Below are positions 49,246 to 58,339 of a stretch of 64,000 bases of DNA, piece by piece; position 1 is the first letter of the stretch, and the number at the start of each line of letters is the position of its first letter. This DNA is from Lysobacterales bacterium (GTDB lineage Bacteria; Pseudomonadota; Gammaproteobacteria; Xanthomonadales; Xanthomonadaceae): positions 62,001 through 126,000 of the forward strand of contig JAEKKX010000006.1 in the NCBI GenBank assembly GCA_019510125.1. Reading direction: 5' to 3'. The notes under the pieces are model-generated. The model was not told where the DNA came from. It was given only the letters and a program-made list of their open reading frames with translations, and ran no database searches. The position numbers and the translations under genes were made by a program.

Positions 49246-49663
49246 GCCGACCGTGCGGTCGAAGCAGTGCCTCAAGTGCCACTACGACTGGCATGATCCG
49301 GAAAGCGTGGTCCGGCATGCCGACGAGCGCTGGAACCGTTTCGGCCTGGACTGGGATAAACAATACGTCGTTGAGTTGTGTCAGGCGCCGGACGGCAGGC
49401 GCTACACGAAGTATCGCGAAATCGATGGTGTTCCTGACCCCTTTGCCGTCCGCGAGACGGATCCCGCCAGCGGCAAGCAGTTCGTCGATTGGGGGTTCTA
49501 CACCTATGCGGAGCATCTGCGCCTAAGGGATGGAACGCGTTTTGCGTTCGAGGCACATGGCATTTGGTTGACGGAAGCCGAGGCTGCCTATCTCTGCAGC
49601 AACGCGCAACAGGGCCCCGCGCCATGGGTCAATGGCATCAAGCCTCGTTTGCCGCCAGCTTGA
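49220..49663 (+). CDS. hypothetical protein among REP-like repeats
   Basis: A 147-residue soluble protein. It has a CxxC-like start (KQCLKCHYDWHD) and aromatic-rich segments (VDWGFYTYAEHLRLRDGTRF). No family recognised. The first residues overlap a REP-like repeat, so the true start may be a GTG about 12 codons downstream. It follows the P-loop ATPase by 40 bp and may belong to the same acquired block, although its base composition is closer to the host. Confidence 0.5.
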   Translation: MDSCDASSLPTVRSKQCLKCHYDWHDPESVVRHADERWNRFGLDWDKQYVVELCQAPDGRRYTKYREIDGVPDPFAVRETDPASGKQFVDWGFYTYAEHLRLRDGTRFAFEAHGIWLTEAEAAYLCSNAQQGPAPWVNGIKPRLPPA

Positions 49664-49681
49664 ATCCCTGCGATGCACATT

Positions 49682-49765
49682 AACTCGTAAGCGCGAACTC
49701 GTAAGCGCGTAGGGCGGACTCGTGAGATGCATCGTAGGGTGGCGGTGAGCGCAGCGAACCCCACC
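49682..49765. repeat. REP-like sequence, copy B, with tandem 14-bp unit
   Basis: AACTCGTAAGCGCG occurs twice in tandem (49682-49695, 49696-49709), then GGCGGACTCGTGAGATGCATC, the same layout as copy A. It is followed by a GTAGGGTGGCGGTGAGC element. It lies in the gene-free stretch 49664-50123. Confidence 0.55.
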
Positions 49766-49922
49766 ATTGGACGCCACAAACGTGCCGACCTCCAACGCAT
49801 GACAGCCACGGCCGCCGCAATGCGGCCGTTTGCTTTTGGGTGTGCGGCGACGGATGCATGTGTGGTGGGGTTCGCCTATGGTCGCGGGTTTCCTGCGTGG
49901 CGGTGAGGCGGATGCGTGATGC

Positions 49923-50048
49923 GTAGGGTGGGCCCTGGCTCACCGCCTCGGCAATGAAACGCCCGACTGCGTTCGGCGCATGGGTGCTGTTTCGCTGTTT
50001 GCCACCGGTGCGTGGACGTCATGATGATGGGCCAGGGGCCCACCCTAC
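49923..50048. repeat. inverted pair of GTAGGGTGGGCC repeats
   Basis: GTAGGGTGGGCCCTGGC at about 49923-49939 is mirrored by GCCAGGGGCCCACCCTAC ending at about 50048. This is a BIME-like arrangement directly upstream of the RAYT relic. No gene is supported between the arms. Confidence 0.6.
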
Positions 50049-50123
50049 GACCGCGGGGTTTTCCTGCGCGATGGCGGGACGGATGCCGACGCATGTCGGA
50101 TCGTGGGCAGGCGACGATGCGGT

Positions 50124-50620
50124 ATGCCGAACTATCGTCGCTTGCCCGTTCCGGGCGGGACTTATTTGTTCACCTTGGCCATCGCGGACCGGAACCAGGC
50201 GTGGCTGGTCGATCGGATCGATGCGCTGTGGGCCGCCTTCCGCACGGTGCGTGCATGGCGACCCTGTGCGATGCCGGCGTACGTGATCCGCCCCGATCAT
50301 CTGCATTGCATCTGGTCGCTCCCCGAAGGAGATTCGGGTTTCCCTGAACGCTGGAACCGGATCAAGGGCGAATGCTCGCGTCGAGGAGTGGTGGTGAACA
50401 TCGTTCGCGATCACGGTGTCTGAAGCGAGAACGCTGTCTCTGGCAGCGCCGCTACTGGGAGCGACTGGTTCGCAACGGGGACGATCTGCAGCACGCCATC
50501 GACTACATCCACCTCAATCCCGTGAAACATGGATTGACGACCCGCGTCGCCGATTGGCCGCATTCGTCCTTCCACCGTTCCGTCGCCGAAGGTAGATTGC
50601 CGCCCGACTGGTGCTGGTAA
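50124..50620 (+). pseudogene. REP-associated tyrosine transposase (RAYT), frameshifted
   Basis: The N-terminal part (MPNYRRLPVPGGTYLFTLAI, with YVIRPDHLHCIWSLPEGDSG bearing the HUH-type HLH motif) and the C-terminal part (WQRRYWERLVRNGDDLQHAI, DYIHLNPVKHGLTTRVADWP with the catalytic Tyr region) are in different frames. The break lies near 50390-50430, and the N-terminal frame stops at 50423. Length and order otherwise match a complete ~165-residue RAYT. It is surrounded by REP-like repeats, its normal substrates. Confidence 0.85.
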
Positions 50621-50748
50621 CGTCATGTAAGGAGGTCGCTGAGGCAGGAGTTCCGGTGATGCGTGCCGGTACGCATCGCCCTTGTTCCCTTCCTCTTCCG
50701 GTCAGGTGAGAATGGCCCTTGAATGATTCAGTTCCCAGGGGCAATTCA

Positions 50749-51804
50749 ATGAATATCCGCAAGGCGTTCGCGAGCTTTTCCTGCCTGCTCGTATTCGCGA
50801 GCCTTCCGTTCCATGCGTGGGCCGGCACGCCCAAGGCCGTGCAGGTGGCGCCGAGCTTTGATGGGCCGACGCAGGTGGAATTTTCAGCGGATCAGACTTC
50901 CAAATGGACCGAGCTTCCGTCTGGCACCTATTGCGTGCCAAACAGCGATGTGGTCATCTCCGGCTACAAGAAAGCCAATGCGGTGCCTTTTGCGTTGTTC
51001 GGACTGATCGGCATTGCCGTGCGGAACAGCATCAATGCAGGTCGTGGCAACAACGCCATGGCCTCCGCGGAGCAGGCGTTGACCTTCTCGATCGACGAAG
51101 AAGCAAAGGCCAAGTTGCAAGCGGCGATGGCGGATCCGATGTATGCCGGAAAGTTCACAGCCGATGCGACACCCGGCCGAAAATTCGAAGTGATCGGCGC
51201 GGTGGTGATGAGTTTCGCCGATCAGCTTGAAGTGTTGCCCTATGTCACCCTACGGGTGAAGTTGATTGGCAACAACGGCAGGTCGAAGCTATGGACGATG
51301 CGCTACATCGCGTCTACAGGCGCGCGACGGCCGCTGGTTGGTGAGGGCAGTTGGACGGAGAATGGCGGTATAGCGCTGAGGTCACAGGTGAGCAAGCTGC
51401 TCGACCTGGCCATCCATACGATGTTCACGGATATCGCTACGCCGTACCCACGCGACGACGCTTCGCTCACGAACGTTCACGGCTTCTTCGTGCATGTGAA
51501 TGCGCCGTATCAGGTCGTTGGTTACAAGCTGTCCGAGCAGAATGGGCGCATGTTGTTCCTGCCAAAAAGTAGTGCCTCAATCGTTTTTGCGGGAGTAAAC
51601 GTCCTCGACACCGATTCTGTGTGGCAACAGCCGGCCAGCTCCAAGGACAGACCGTTGAAGCGCCTCAAGGTCGATGATCCGACACTCGCAGGGATCAGGC
51701 TGAAGCCGCCGACGGCCGCTGACGCGACCTCCGCCGAAGCCGCCGGCGACACGATCGAAGCGTCCGAATTGGATGCGCAGGAAGAGAAGCCGGTCGAGGA
51801 TTGA
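50749..51804 (+). CDS. exported protein, unknown
   Basis: A 351-residue predicted periplasmic protein with a signal peptide (AFASFSCLLVFASLPFHAWA). The mature part is beta-rich, with a short hydrophobic segment (ANAVPFALFGLIGIAVR) that could insert in a membrane or be buried. The C-terminus is acidic. The GC content is lower than average, suggesting accessory origin. The start is the second in-frame ATG, directly before the signal peptide. No family recognised. The stretch 51805-52123 downstream has no supported gene. Confidence 0.65.
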   Translation: MNIRKAFASFSCLLVFASLPFHAWAGTPKAVQVAPSFDGPTQVEFSADQTSKWTELPSGTYCVPNSDVVISGYKKANAVPFALFGLIGIAVRNSINAGRGNNAMASAEQALTFSIDEEAKAKLQAAMADPMYAGKFTADATPGRKFEVIGAVVMSFADQLEVLPYVTLRVKLIGNNGRSKLWTMRYIASTGARRPLVGEGSWTENGGIALRSQVSKLLDLAIHTMFTDIATPYPRDDASLTNVHGFFVHVNAPYQVVGYKLSEQNGRMLFLPKSSASIVFAGVNVLDTDSVWQQPASSKDRPLKRLKVDDPTLAGIRLKPPTAADATSAEAAGDTIEASELDAQEEKPVED

Positions 51805-52123
51805 TCACTCTTCGTGTCGCCCCCAATTCGACGACGGCCGCCAAAGGGTGTCAATGCCAGGTGATCCTCGGGTTCAGCCTTTGACCTCATACGGGCAAAG
51901 AGGATTTTCTCTGTCAAACGTCCTTTCGTCGCCTGCGCGTTTTCTCGCGATCGGTCTATGCAAGGTGGCCGAACATGCACATGCCGCGGTTGCGAGCCTT
52001 GTCCATCTACTACCGCGATCGCGGGCCCTGAATCCGAAATTCCCCGGCCCGGCGTAGACACTCCGGTTGCCGGCCCGCGCCGGCATCGCCCCCGCCACGC
52101 CATTCGCCTCACCGGAGCCTCCC

Positions 52124-52510
52124 ATGCGCCACCTCGCCTGCCTCGCCCTGCTGTCCTGCGCCGCCGCGGTGTCGGCTGCGGAACCCGCCGCGGAACCCGC
52201 CCTCGACGGCGACTGGGTCGTCGACCTGTCGACCGAGCCCGGCACGCCGTACACGCAGCCGATGACGCTCGTGCTCGCATCGGACCACACCGTCACCGGC
52301 AGTTTCTATCGCAGCGAGATCCTGGCTGGGCGCTGGAAGCTCGATCGCGGCCGGCTGTGCGCGAGCTTCCGCACCACCGACGGCGCGGGGCCGTACCACA
52401 CCGCGGTCTGCCTGATCGACGGCAAGGCGGTGGGCCAGACCTGGGCCGAGCATCGCGGCTTCCTGTTCAACTGGATCGCGACGCGTCCGGCCGCGCCCGC
52501 GCAGCCGTGA
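52124..52510 (+). CDS. small exported protein, unknown
   Basis: A 128-residue predicted periplasmic protein. A signal peptide (LACLALLSCAAAVSA) is followed by a compact beta-rich domain (LDGDWVVDLSTEPG, HTVTGSFYRSEILAGRWKLD), lipocalin/avidin-like in appearance, with two Cys. Its 3' end overlaps a four-copy 14-bp tandem repeat that continues past the stop. Function unknown. Confidence 0.65.
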   Translation: MRHLACLALLSCAAAVSAAEPAAEPALDGDWVVDLSTEPGTPYTQPMTLVLASDHTVTGSFYRSEILAGRWKLDRGRLCASFRTTDGAGPYHTAVCLIDGKAVGQTWAEHRGFLFNWIATRPAAPAQP

Positions 52511-52556
52511 TCGCGCAGCCGTGATCGCACCGCCGTGATCGCACCGCCGTGATCGC
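52501..52556. repeat. four tandem 14-bp repeats across a stop codon
   Basis: GCAGCCGTGATCGC occurs twice and ACCGCCGTGATCGC twice, head to tail, filling 52501-52556. The first unit contains the stop codon of the small exported protein (TGA at 52508-52510). Changes in copy number would leave the protein unchanged. Confidence 0.8.
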
Positions 52557-52701
52557 GTGGGTGCGGACATTGCGACCACGCCCAGGCGATCACGTCGATT
52601 CGGTGCCGCGGAGGCCAGCGCGCGCGCGCCGTCGTCACGCTGGCCGCTCGCGCGACGCATCGGCGTTCGCTTGCTCCGGACCCCACACAAGGAGCAGGTG
52701 A

Positions 52702-54555
52702 GTGCGACAGATTCTTCCCCAGGCCGGCTTCGGCCCGATCACGCTGGTCACGCGTGGCCCCGACAAACTCGATGCGTTCGCGACCGGCGCGGACGGACGT
52801 GTGTACGCCGCGGCGTGGGAGCCCGGCGACGCCGCGTGGCGCGGCTGGTGGGCGATCGACGGCCTGGAGGCCGCGCCCGGCGCGCCGGTGTCGGCGGTGT
52901 CGCGCGCGCAGGACAAGCTGGACGTGTTCGTCGTCGGCATCGACGGCCACGTGTATGGCGCGGCGTGGGAGCCGGGCGACACCGTGTGGCGCGGCTGGTG
53001 GCGGATCGGCGAGCTGAAGGCGCCGCTGCACGCGCCGATCGCCGCGGTGTCGCGCAGCGCCGACCTGCTCGATCTGTTCGTCGGCGGACTGGACGGCGGC
53101 GTGCACACGGCCGCGTGGGGGCCGGGCGACGATGCGTGGCGCGGCTGGTGGCGGATCGGCGATCTGCGCGCGCCGCCGGGCGCGCCGGTGTCGGCGGTGT
53201 CGCGCGCGCAGGACAAGCTCGATGTGTTCGCCGTCGGCGAAGACGGGCGCGTCTACACCGCAGCGTGGGAACCGGGCGACGCCGCGTGGCGCGGCTGGTG
53301 GACCGTCGGCGCGCTGCAGACGCTGCCGCGCACGCCGGTCTCGGCCGTTTCGCGCAGCCAGGACAAACTCGACGTGTTCGCGGTGGCGGGCGACGGCCGC
53401 GTGCATACCGCGGCGTGGGAGCCGGGCGATGCGGCGTGGCGCGGCTGGTGGCCGGTGGCGCAGTTCACCGCGGCGGCGCGCGCGCCGATCGCCGTGGTCA
53501 GCCGCGCCGCCGACAAGCTCGACGTGTTCGCCGTCGCGCCCGACGGTGCGGTGCATACCGCGGCGTGGGAGCCGGGCGACGACGCGTGGCGCGGCTGGTG
53601 GCCGGTGGCCGGCGGCGTCGCCGGCTGTGCGGGCATCGGTGCGGTCTCGCGCAGCGCGGACCGGCTGGACCTGGTGGTCGGCGGCGCCGATGGCCGCGTG
53701 TACGCGGCGGCGTGGGCGCCGGGCGACCCGGCGTGGCAGGGCTGGTGGCCGGTGGCCGACCTGGTGTTGGGGATCACCGATCCCGGCGTCGGCGAATGGA
53801 CGCGGGTGGGCGATGCGTTCCGGTCCGAGAACTCGGCCTTCTCGGAGGAGGCGCAGGGCATGACCAGCAACGGCGCGGCGTGGTTCCTCGCGTCCAACGG
53901 CGAGAAGACCGTGCGCAAGTACGGCCCCGGCCCGACCCTGCTGGCGAAGATCGCGGTGCCGCAGGGCAAGGCCGGCGGCCACGTCGGTGCGCCGGGCTGG
54001 TTCGAAGGCCAGGTCTACGTGCCGGTGCAGGGCCCGCACGGGGTCGCGGTGATGCCCGACGACCTGTCGTCGCAGGCGTTCCGTCCGGTCGCCACCGACC
54101 AGGACCTGTTCGCCTGGTGCGACGTGAACCCGCTCAACGGCCGGCTGTACACCACGATCTACGACCACTATTCGGACGCGGACCACATCGTGTTCGCCTA
54201 CGACCGCGAGACGCTGGAACGTCGACCCGAGGACGATCTGCGCCTCGGCCCGTCGCCGATCCACTTCGATCGCATCCAGGGCGGCGTGTTCACCCGCCGC
54301 GGGCGGCTGATCCTGAGCCGCTCCGGCCCCAACGGCGTGTTCTGCTTCTCGGCAGTGAACGGCCACTGCTTCGGCGGGATCCACCTCGGCGACTTCGGGT
54401 CGAGCGGCTCGGAGGTCGAGGGCGTGACCGTGCGCGACTGGCAGTTCGGCGGGGTGTCGGCCAGCGTCCACGTGCTGGAACTGGACAACGACATCGACAG
54501 CGGGGACGACTGCTACCTGCACAGCTACCACGTGCCGGAGCCCGAGCGGCTGTGA
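52702..54555 (+). CDS. seven-blade beta-propeller lectin-like protein
   Basis: A 617-residue protein with no signal peptide. Residues ~5-355 are seven tandem repeats of about 49 residues, each with a DKLDVF-type strand, DGRVY and a WEPGDAAWRGWW-type turn, giving a seven-blade propeller like PLL/AAL fucose-binding lectins. The C-terminal ~255 residues form another beta-rich domain (EVEGVTVRDWQFGG near its end), possibly a second propeller. A GTG start is supported by AAGGAG seven bases upstream. It precedes the lipase-type putative effector by 116 bp; a host-binding or accessory role is possible. Confidence 0.8.
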   Translation: MRQILPQAGFGPITLVTRGPDKLDAFATGADGRVYAAAWEPGDAAWRGWWAIDGLEAAPGAPVSAVSRAQDKLDVFVVGIDGHVYGAAWEPGDTVWRGWWRIGELKAPLHAPIAAVSRSADLLDLFVGGLDGGVHTAAWGPGDDAWRGWWRIGDLRAPPGAPVSAVSRAQDKLDVFAVGEDGRVYTAAWEPGDAAWRGWWTVGALQTLPRTPVSAVSRSQDKLDVFAVAGDGRVHTAAWEPGDAAWRGWWPVAQFTAAARAPIAVVSRAADKLDVFAVAPDGAVHTAAWEPGDDAWRGWWPVAGGVAGCAGIGAVSRSADRLDLVVGGADGRVYAAAWAPGDPAWQGWWPVADLVLGITDPGVGEWTRVGDAFRSENSAFSEEAQGMTSNGAAWFLASNGEKTVRKYGPGPTLLAKIAVPQGKAGGHVGAPGWFEGQVYVPVQGPHGVAVMPDDLSSQAFRPVATDQDLFAWCDVNPLNGRLYTTIYDHYSDADHIVFAYDRETLERRPEDDLRLGPSPIHFDRIQGGVFTRRGRLILSRSGPNGVFCFSAVNGHCFGGIHLGDFGSSGSEVEGVTVRDWQFGGVSASVHVLELDNDIDSGDDCYLHSYHVPEPERL

Positions 54556-54671
54556 CGCTGCGGCGGTCGCGGGGCGAAGCGCCGCCGTCGCCGGCTGCCG
54601 ACGAGCGGGCATCGTCGACGGCGTCGGGGAACTGATAGGCTTCGTCTATCCCGCCACCCGCCCGACCCGCC

Positions 54672-56048
54672 ATGGCCGACCCGAAGCCCGATTACCGCAA
54701 CGACTACGTCATGGCGCGGCTCGCGGTCTCCGCGTACATGACGCCCGAGGAGATCCGCAGGCAGGAGCTGGTCTGCAGCAACGACCCGCGGCAGGACCCC
54801 CTGCCGCCGGGCTGGCAGGTGCTGCCGGGCAGCTACGTCAACAACAACGTCTACGGCGGCAACCAGGCCGATCGCCCCGCGGACGGGATGCGCGCCGTGG
54901 TGCCGCCGTCGAAGGACGGTTTCGCCGCGATCGCGTTCGTGGACCCGACGACGCGGCAGATCGTGATCGGTTTCCGCGGCTCGGAATGGGAGCAGGGCGT
55001 GCCGGCCGGGGTGGCCGGGATCGCCACCGGCGTCGCGGCGCAGAACAATCCCGTGCTGCAGCTCACCGGGAAGGCCGACGCGGTCGCCGCGGCCGCCTCG
55101 GCCAAGGGCGGGGCGGTCGACTGGACCGGCCCGGACAAGGCCTTCGCCAATCCGTTCAGGGACTGGGACCCGCAGTTCACCGACGCGCTGAAGTACACGC
55201 AGGCGATCCTCGACCTGACCAAACCGGGCGGCCCCTACGCCGGCTACAGCGTGCAGGTCACCGGGCATTCGCTGGGCGGTGGGCTCGCGCAGTTGGCCGG
55301 GCAGATGTACGGCCTGAACGGGCGCACCTTCGACGCGCCGCCGCTGGGCAACGTCGGCGTGGCCGGCGAGTTCGTCGACTGGGCGCGCGGCCACGGCCTG
55401 CCGGCGAAGGGCAAGGGCGTGGATCCCGACTTCATGAACTACTTCGTCAACGAAAGCCCGCTGCGCCTGGCCGGGATCCACTACCCGGGCCGGTCGATGA
55501 ACATCAGCGGGCAGCCCGAACACCCGCCGCTGGTGCCCACGATCCTCAACGACAACATCGCCACGCGCCACGACCGGATGCGGATCCTCGACCTGTTCGA
55601 CGACGCCGCGCGCACCGGCACGCTGCGCCGGACGGGCGAGCTGCCGGACCCGCACGGCCCGCGGCTGGCGACCGCGCAGGACCCCCGCGACCCGTCGCAT
55701 CCGGACAACGCCGCGTATGCGCGGATCGCGGGCGGCGTCGAGGCGCTGGGCAAGTGGTCCGGTCCCGAAGCCGAACGCATCGGCGCCGCGCTCTACGCGG
55801 CGTACAAGGCCAATCCGATGATGCAGGGCGTCGACGGCGTGGTCAGCGCCCATCCCGGCGCCGCGCAGGAGCGGGTGTTCGTCTTCCACCAGGCGTCGAA
55901 CGGGCAGCGCGAGGGCGCGTTCGTCGACAGCGCGCAGGCCCTGATGCAATCGCCGGAAAAGAGCTTCGCGGCGGTGCCCGCACCGGTCGTGGCGGACGTC
56001 GGTCAGGTCGAGGCGAGGACGCGCGAGGCGGCGCAGCGCCAGGCCTGA
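54672..56048 (+). CDS. putative T4SS effector: class-3 lipase with XVIPCD-like C-terminus
   Basis: A 458-residue protein. An alpha/beta-hydrolase (lipase class 3) domain has the nucleophile elbow VTGHSLGGG with Ser at about 200, and IAFVDPTTRQIVIGFRGSE upstream. The last ~115 residues (DPSHPDNAAYARIAGGVEAL, AERIGAALYAAYKA, VFVFHQASNGQ, FVDSAQALMQSPEKSFAAV) resemble XVIPCD, the VirD4 coupling-protein signal of antibacterial T4SS effectors in xanthomonads. No N-terminal signal peptide. Such effectors cut phospholipids of competitors; a cognate immunity lipoprotein is not obvious nearby. The XVIPCD call is by eye. Confidence 0.72.
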   Translation: MADPKPDYRNDYVMARLAVSAYMTPEEIRRQELVCSNDPRQDPLPPGWQVLPGSYVNNNVYGGNQADRPADGMRAVVPPSKDGFAAIAFVDPTTRQIVIGFRGSEWEQGVPAGVAGIATGVAAQNNPVLQLTGKADAVAAAASAKGGAVDWTGPDKAFANPFRDWDPQFTDALKYTQAILDLTKPGGPYAGYSVQVTGHSLGGGLAQLAGQMYGLNGRTFDAPPLGNVGVAGEFVDWARGHGLPAKGKGVDPDFMNYFVNESPLRLAGIHYPGRSMNISGQPEHPPLVPTILNDNIATRHDRMRILDLFDDAARTGTLRRTGELPDPHGPRLATAQDPRDPSHPDNAAYARIAGGVEALGKWSGPEAERIGAALYAAYKANPMMQGVDGVVSAHPGAAQERVFVFHQASNGQREGAFVDSAQALMQSPEKSFAAVPAPVVADVGQVEARTREAAQRQA

Positions 56049-56064
56049 GCCGGGCCGCGGCGCT

Positions 56065-56721
56065 TCAGGGCTCGAACCGTTCGCTGGTGTCCATGCGCAC
56101 GTTGCGCAGGTGGGCGGAGGCGAGGTGCGCGGCGTGGCGCGATTCGGCGAAGTAGCCGATCAGGATCGAGCGCCGCTGCGCGCCGCTGCGGTTGAGGCTG
56201 GCCGCATGCAGCAGGTCGGCGTCGAACACGAGGATGTCGCCCGCCTGCCCGCTGAGCTGCACGGCGCGCGATTCGTCGGCGAGGTCGAACGGCGGTGCAT
56301 CCGGCGCCGGGCGGTGGCTGCCCGGCACCAGCCGGGTCGCGCCATTGTCGGGGCCGTAGTCGTCGAAGAAGGCGAGCGCGTTGACGGTGTCGCCGGGACG
56401 TTCGGCGGAGAAGTCGCGATGCAGGCCCTGGTGGCCGCCCCCGGGCAGCGGCGCGCGGCCTTCCACCTGCGCGAGGAAGAAGCGCTCGCCGATCAGCGCG
56501 CCGGCCGTGGCGAGCAGCGCGGGCAGTCGGCACACGGCCTGCACGGTCGGGTCGAGATCGAGCATCGAATGCCGCCAGTCCGGGCCGCGCGGCACCGGCC
56601 AGCGGTCCGACGGCGTCACCCCGGCGTCGAACGCGGCGCGCAGCGGCACCAGCCAGTCGGCCGGGATCGCGCCGCGCAGCAGGGCGTAGCCGTCTCGTTG
56701 CAGTCGTGCGGGGTCGATCAT
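56065..56721 (-). CDS. phytanoyl-CoA dioxygenase family (Fe(II)/2-oxoglutarate) protein
   Basis: A 218-residue dioxygenase of the PhyH family. The iron-binding HxD is in GLHRDFSAERPGD, the distal His is in DLLHAASLNRSG, and the 2-oxoglutarate-binding Arg follows in QRRSILIGYF. It hydroxylates an organic substrate with O2 and 2-oxoglutarate; the substrate is unknown. The start (MIDPARLQRDGYALL) fits the family. It converges with the lipase-effector gene, 16 bp apart. Confidence 0.88.
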   Translation of the reverse strand: MIDPARLQRDGYALLRGAIPADWLVPLRAAFDAGVTPSDRWPVPRGPDWRHSMLDLDPTVQAVCRLPALLATAGALIGERFFLAQVEGRAPLPGGGHQGLHRDFSAERPGDTVNALAFFDDYGPDNGATRLVPGSHRPAPDAPPFDLADESRAVQLSGQAGDILVFDADLLHAASLNRSGAQRRSILIGYFAESRHAAHLASAHLRNVRMDTSERFEP

Positions 56722-56857
56722 GGGTTTCCGCGAGGCTCGCGCCGTCGCTCGCGCGGACGCAGGGAGCCGGAAAATACCACGCGCGCCGCGGCCGGCGGCG
56801 ATCGGCGTCGCCCGGTCCCATCGCCCGCATCGCACGTACGCGATCGGGGAGGCACCC

Positions 56858-57100
56858 ATGCAGCAGGACCTTTCCGGGGTCGCGTTCAATCGCGATCATC
56901 GCCGGCAGAGCGCCGCGCGCGAGGCCGCGGTCGGCCTGCGCTACCGCATCGCGTCGTTCGCGCTCAACGGCGTGGTGATCCTCGACCTGCTGATCCCGTA
57001 CGCGAAGCTGCCGGTGCCGATCGTGCCCGGCGTGCCGGGGCTGAACCCGATCCGCGGGGTCGGTTTCCGCTTCCGCCTGTCCGGACCGCTGGAGCCTTGA
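56858..57100 (+). CDS. small protein, unknown
   Basis: An 80-residue protein with one hydrophobic segment (IASFALNGVVILDLLIPYA) and a basic C-terminus (GVGFRFRLSG). GGAGG seven bases before the ATG supports expression. It might be a small membrane protein. No family recognised. It converges with the roadblock gene. Confidence 0.5.
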   Translation: MQQDLSGVAFNRDHRRQSAAREAAVGLRYRIASFALNGVVILDLLIPYAKLPVPIVPGVPGLNPIRGVGFRFRLSGPLEP

Positions 57101-57142
57101 GGCCGGGGCCGCCGCCGCTGCCGCCGGCCTGACCGGAACGCG

Positions 57143-58075
57143 TCAACTGAAATCCACGCTCTTCTCGAAGGTGCGCAGTTCGTGGCGGGCCATGGCGAGG
57201 TTGGACTTGGAGCGGTCGAGGACGACGTAGAGGAAGAGCTTCTGGTTGGACTCGAGCGGGCGGATGATGTGGTACTGCTTGGTGAGGCTGATCAGGATGT
57301 CCTCGATGGTGTCGTTGAGCTTGAGCGCGTTGGCGACCTTGCGCTTGGAACGGACGACTTCGGAGTTGCCGGCGGCGGCGACTTCCAGATCGATGCCGGC
57401 GCCGTCGCCGGCGAGGAGCATGCCGCTTTCGGTGTCGACGAGGGCGGCGGCGATGTAGCCGTCGAGGCTGCGGAGGGGTTCGAGCGAGATCTTGGCCATG
57501 TGCGTGCTCCATGCGGGTGGGTCGGGGACGACGGGCGGGTCGCGGGGGACGGGATCGCCGACGACCGCGATCGCTGCGGGCGTCGCCGCGGGATCAGGAT
57601 CGCTATCGGGACCGACATCGGGATCGATATCGTGATCGTGATCGGCGAGCGGGAATACATCGCGGGACGGGTCCGGCGCCGCCGCCGTCGCGACGGCGGC
57701 CACAGCGACCGCCTCGGCGGCGGGGACCGCGACAGGGACGAACGGCGGCAGCGGGGCGAGCGGCAACGCGTGCCGGAGCCGCAGCACGTCGATGACCCAG
57801 GACAGGCTGGCCGCGGGCAGGTCGGACGGCGGGGCCGCTTCGCCCATCGGGAACGATGCGATCTTCACGAAGCGCAGCGCGGCGATCGCGTCCACCGCTT
57901 CGGCTGCCGGCAGGCGCAGGTGATCGAGCCGCGCGACCCGGCCGTGGTCGACGTACACCGCGCCATGCGACAGCGTCCCGCCGGGCGAGGCCGCGTAATA
58001 GAAGGAGATCTTCGCGCTGGTGCCGCGCGACGCGTGCGCTTCCAGCGCTTCGTACAACTGCGGCAGGTCCGCCAT
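57143..58075 (-). CDS. roadblock/LC7 (MglB-like) domain protein with N-terminal extension
   Basis: A 310-residue protein in one frame. Residues 1 to ~95 are a small domain ([20 protein letters not shown]) of the PATAN/DUF4388 type. A disordered Pro/Ala/Asp-rich linker follows. The last 118 residues are a roadblock/LC7 domain ([40 protein letters not shown]), as in MglB-type GTPase regulators. An internal ATG at 57499 with a GGAG would yield a stand-alone roadblock protein of normal length. No Ras-like GTPase gene is adjacent. Roadblock assignment is firm; the N-terminal one is tentative. Confidence 0.75.
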   Translation of the reverse strand: MADLPQLYEALEAHASRGTSAKISFYYAASPGGTLSHGAVYVDHGRVARLDHLRLPAAEAVDAIAALRFVKIASFPMGEAAPPSDLPAASLSWVIDVLRLRHALPLAPLPPFVPVAVPAAEAVAVAAVATAAAPDPSRDVFPLADHDHDIDPDVGPDSDPDPAATPAAIAVVGDPVPRDPPVVPDPPAWSTHMAKISLEPLRSLDGYIAAALVDTESGMLLAGDGAGIDLEVAAAGNSEVVRSKRKVANALKLNDTIEDILISLTKQYHIIRPLESNQKLFLYVVLDRSKSNLAMARHELRTFEKSVDFS

Positions 58076-58339
58076 GACCCTTCGCCCCTGTGGATCGTCC
58101 GAATGATGCGAGCCGTGTCGCCACTATGCCGGACGAAAATGCGCAGCGTCCATCGCGGAAAGCGCGATTCGATCGCGGTTTCGGCACGCGACGGCGCATG
58201 CGATCGACGCGCGTGCGCGCAAAGGCGCCGAGGGCATCGATGCGGGATATCGCGCCACGATTTTCGATCGCCGGCGCTTGTCGGAAGCGCGGCCATGCCG
58301 CGCCGCGCGAGCGGAGGCGGGCGGCACGGGATCGCGCTG

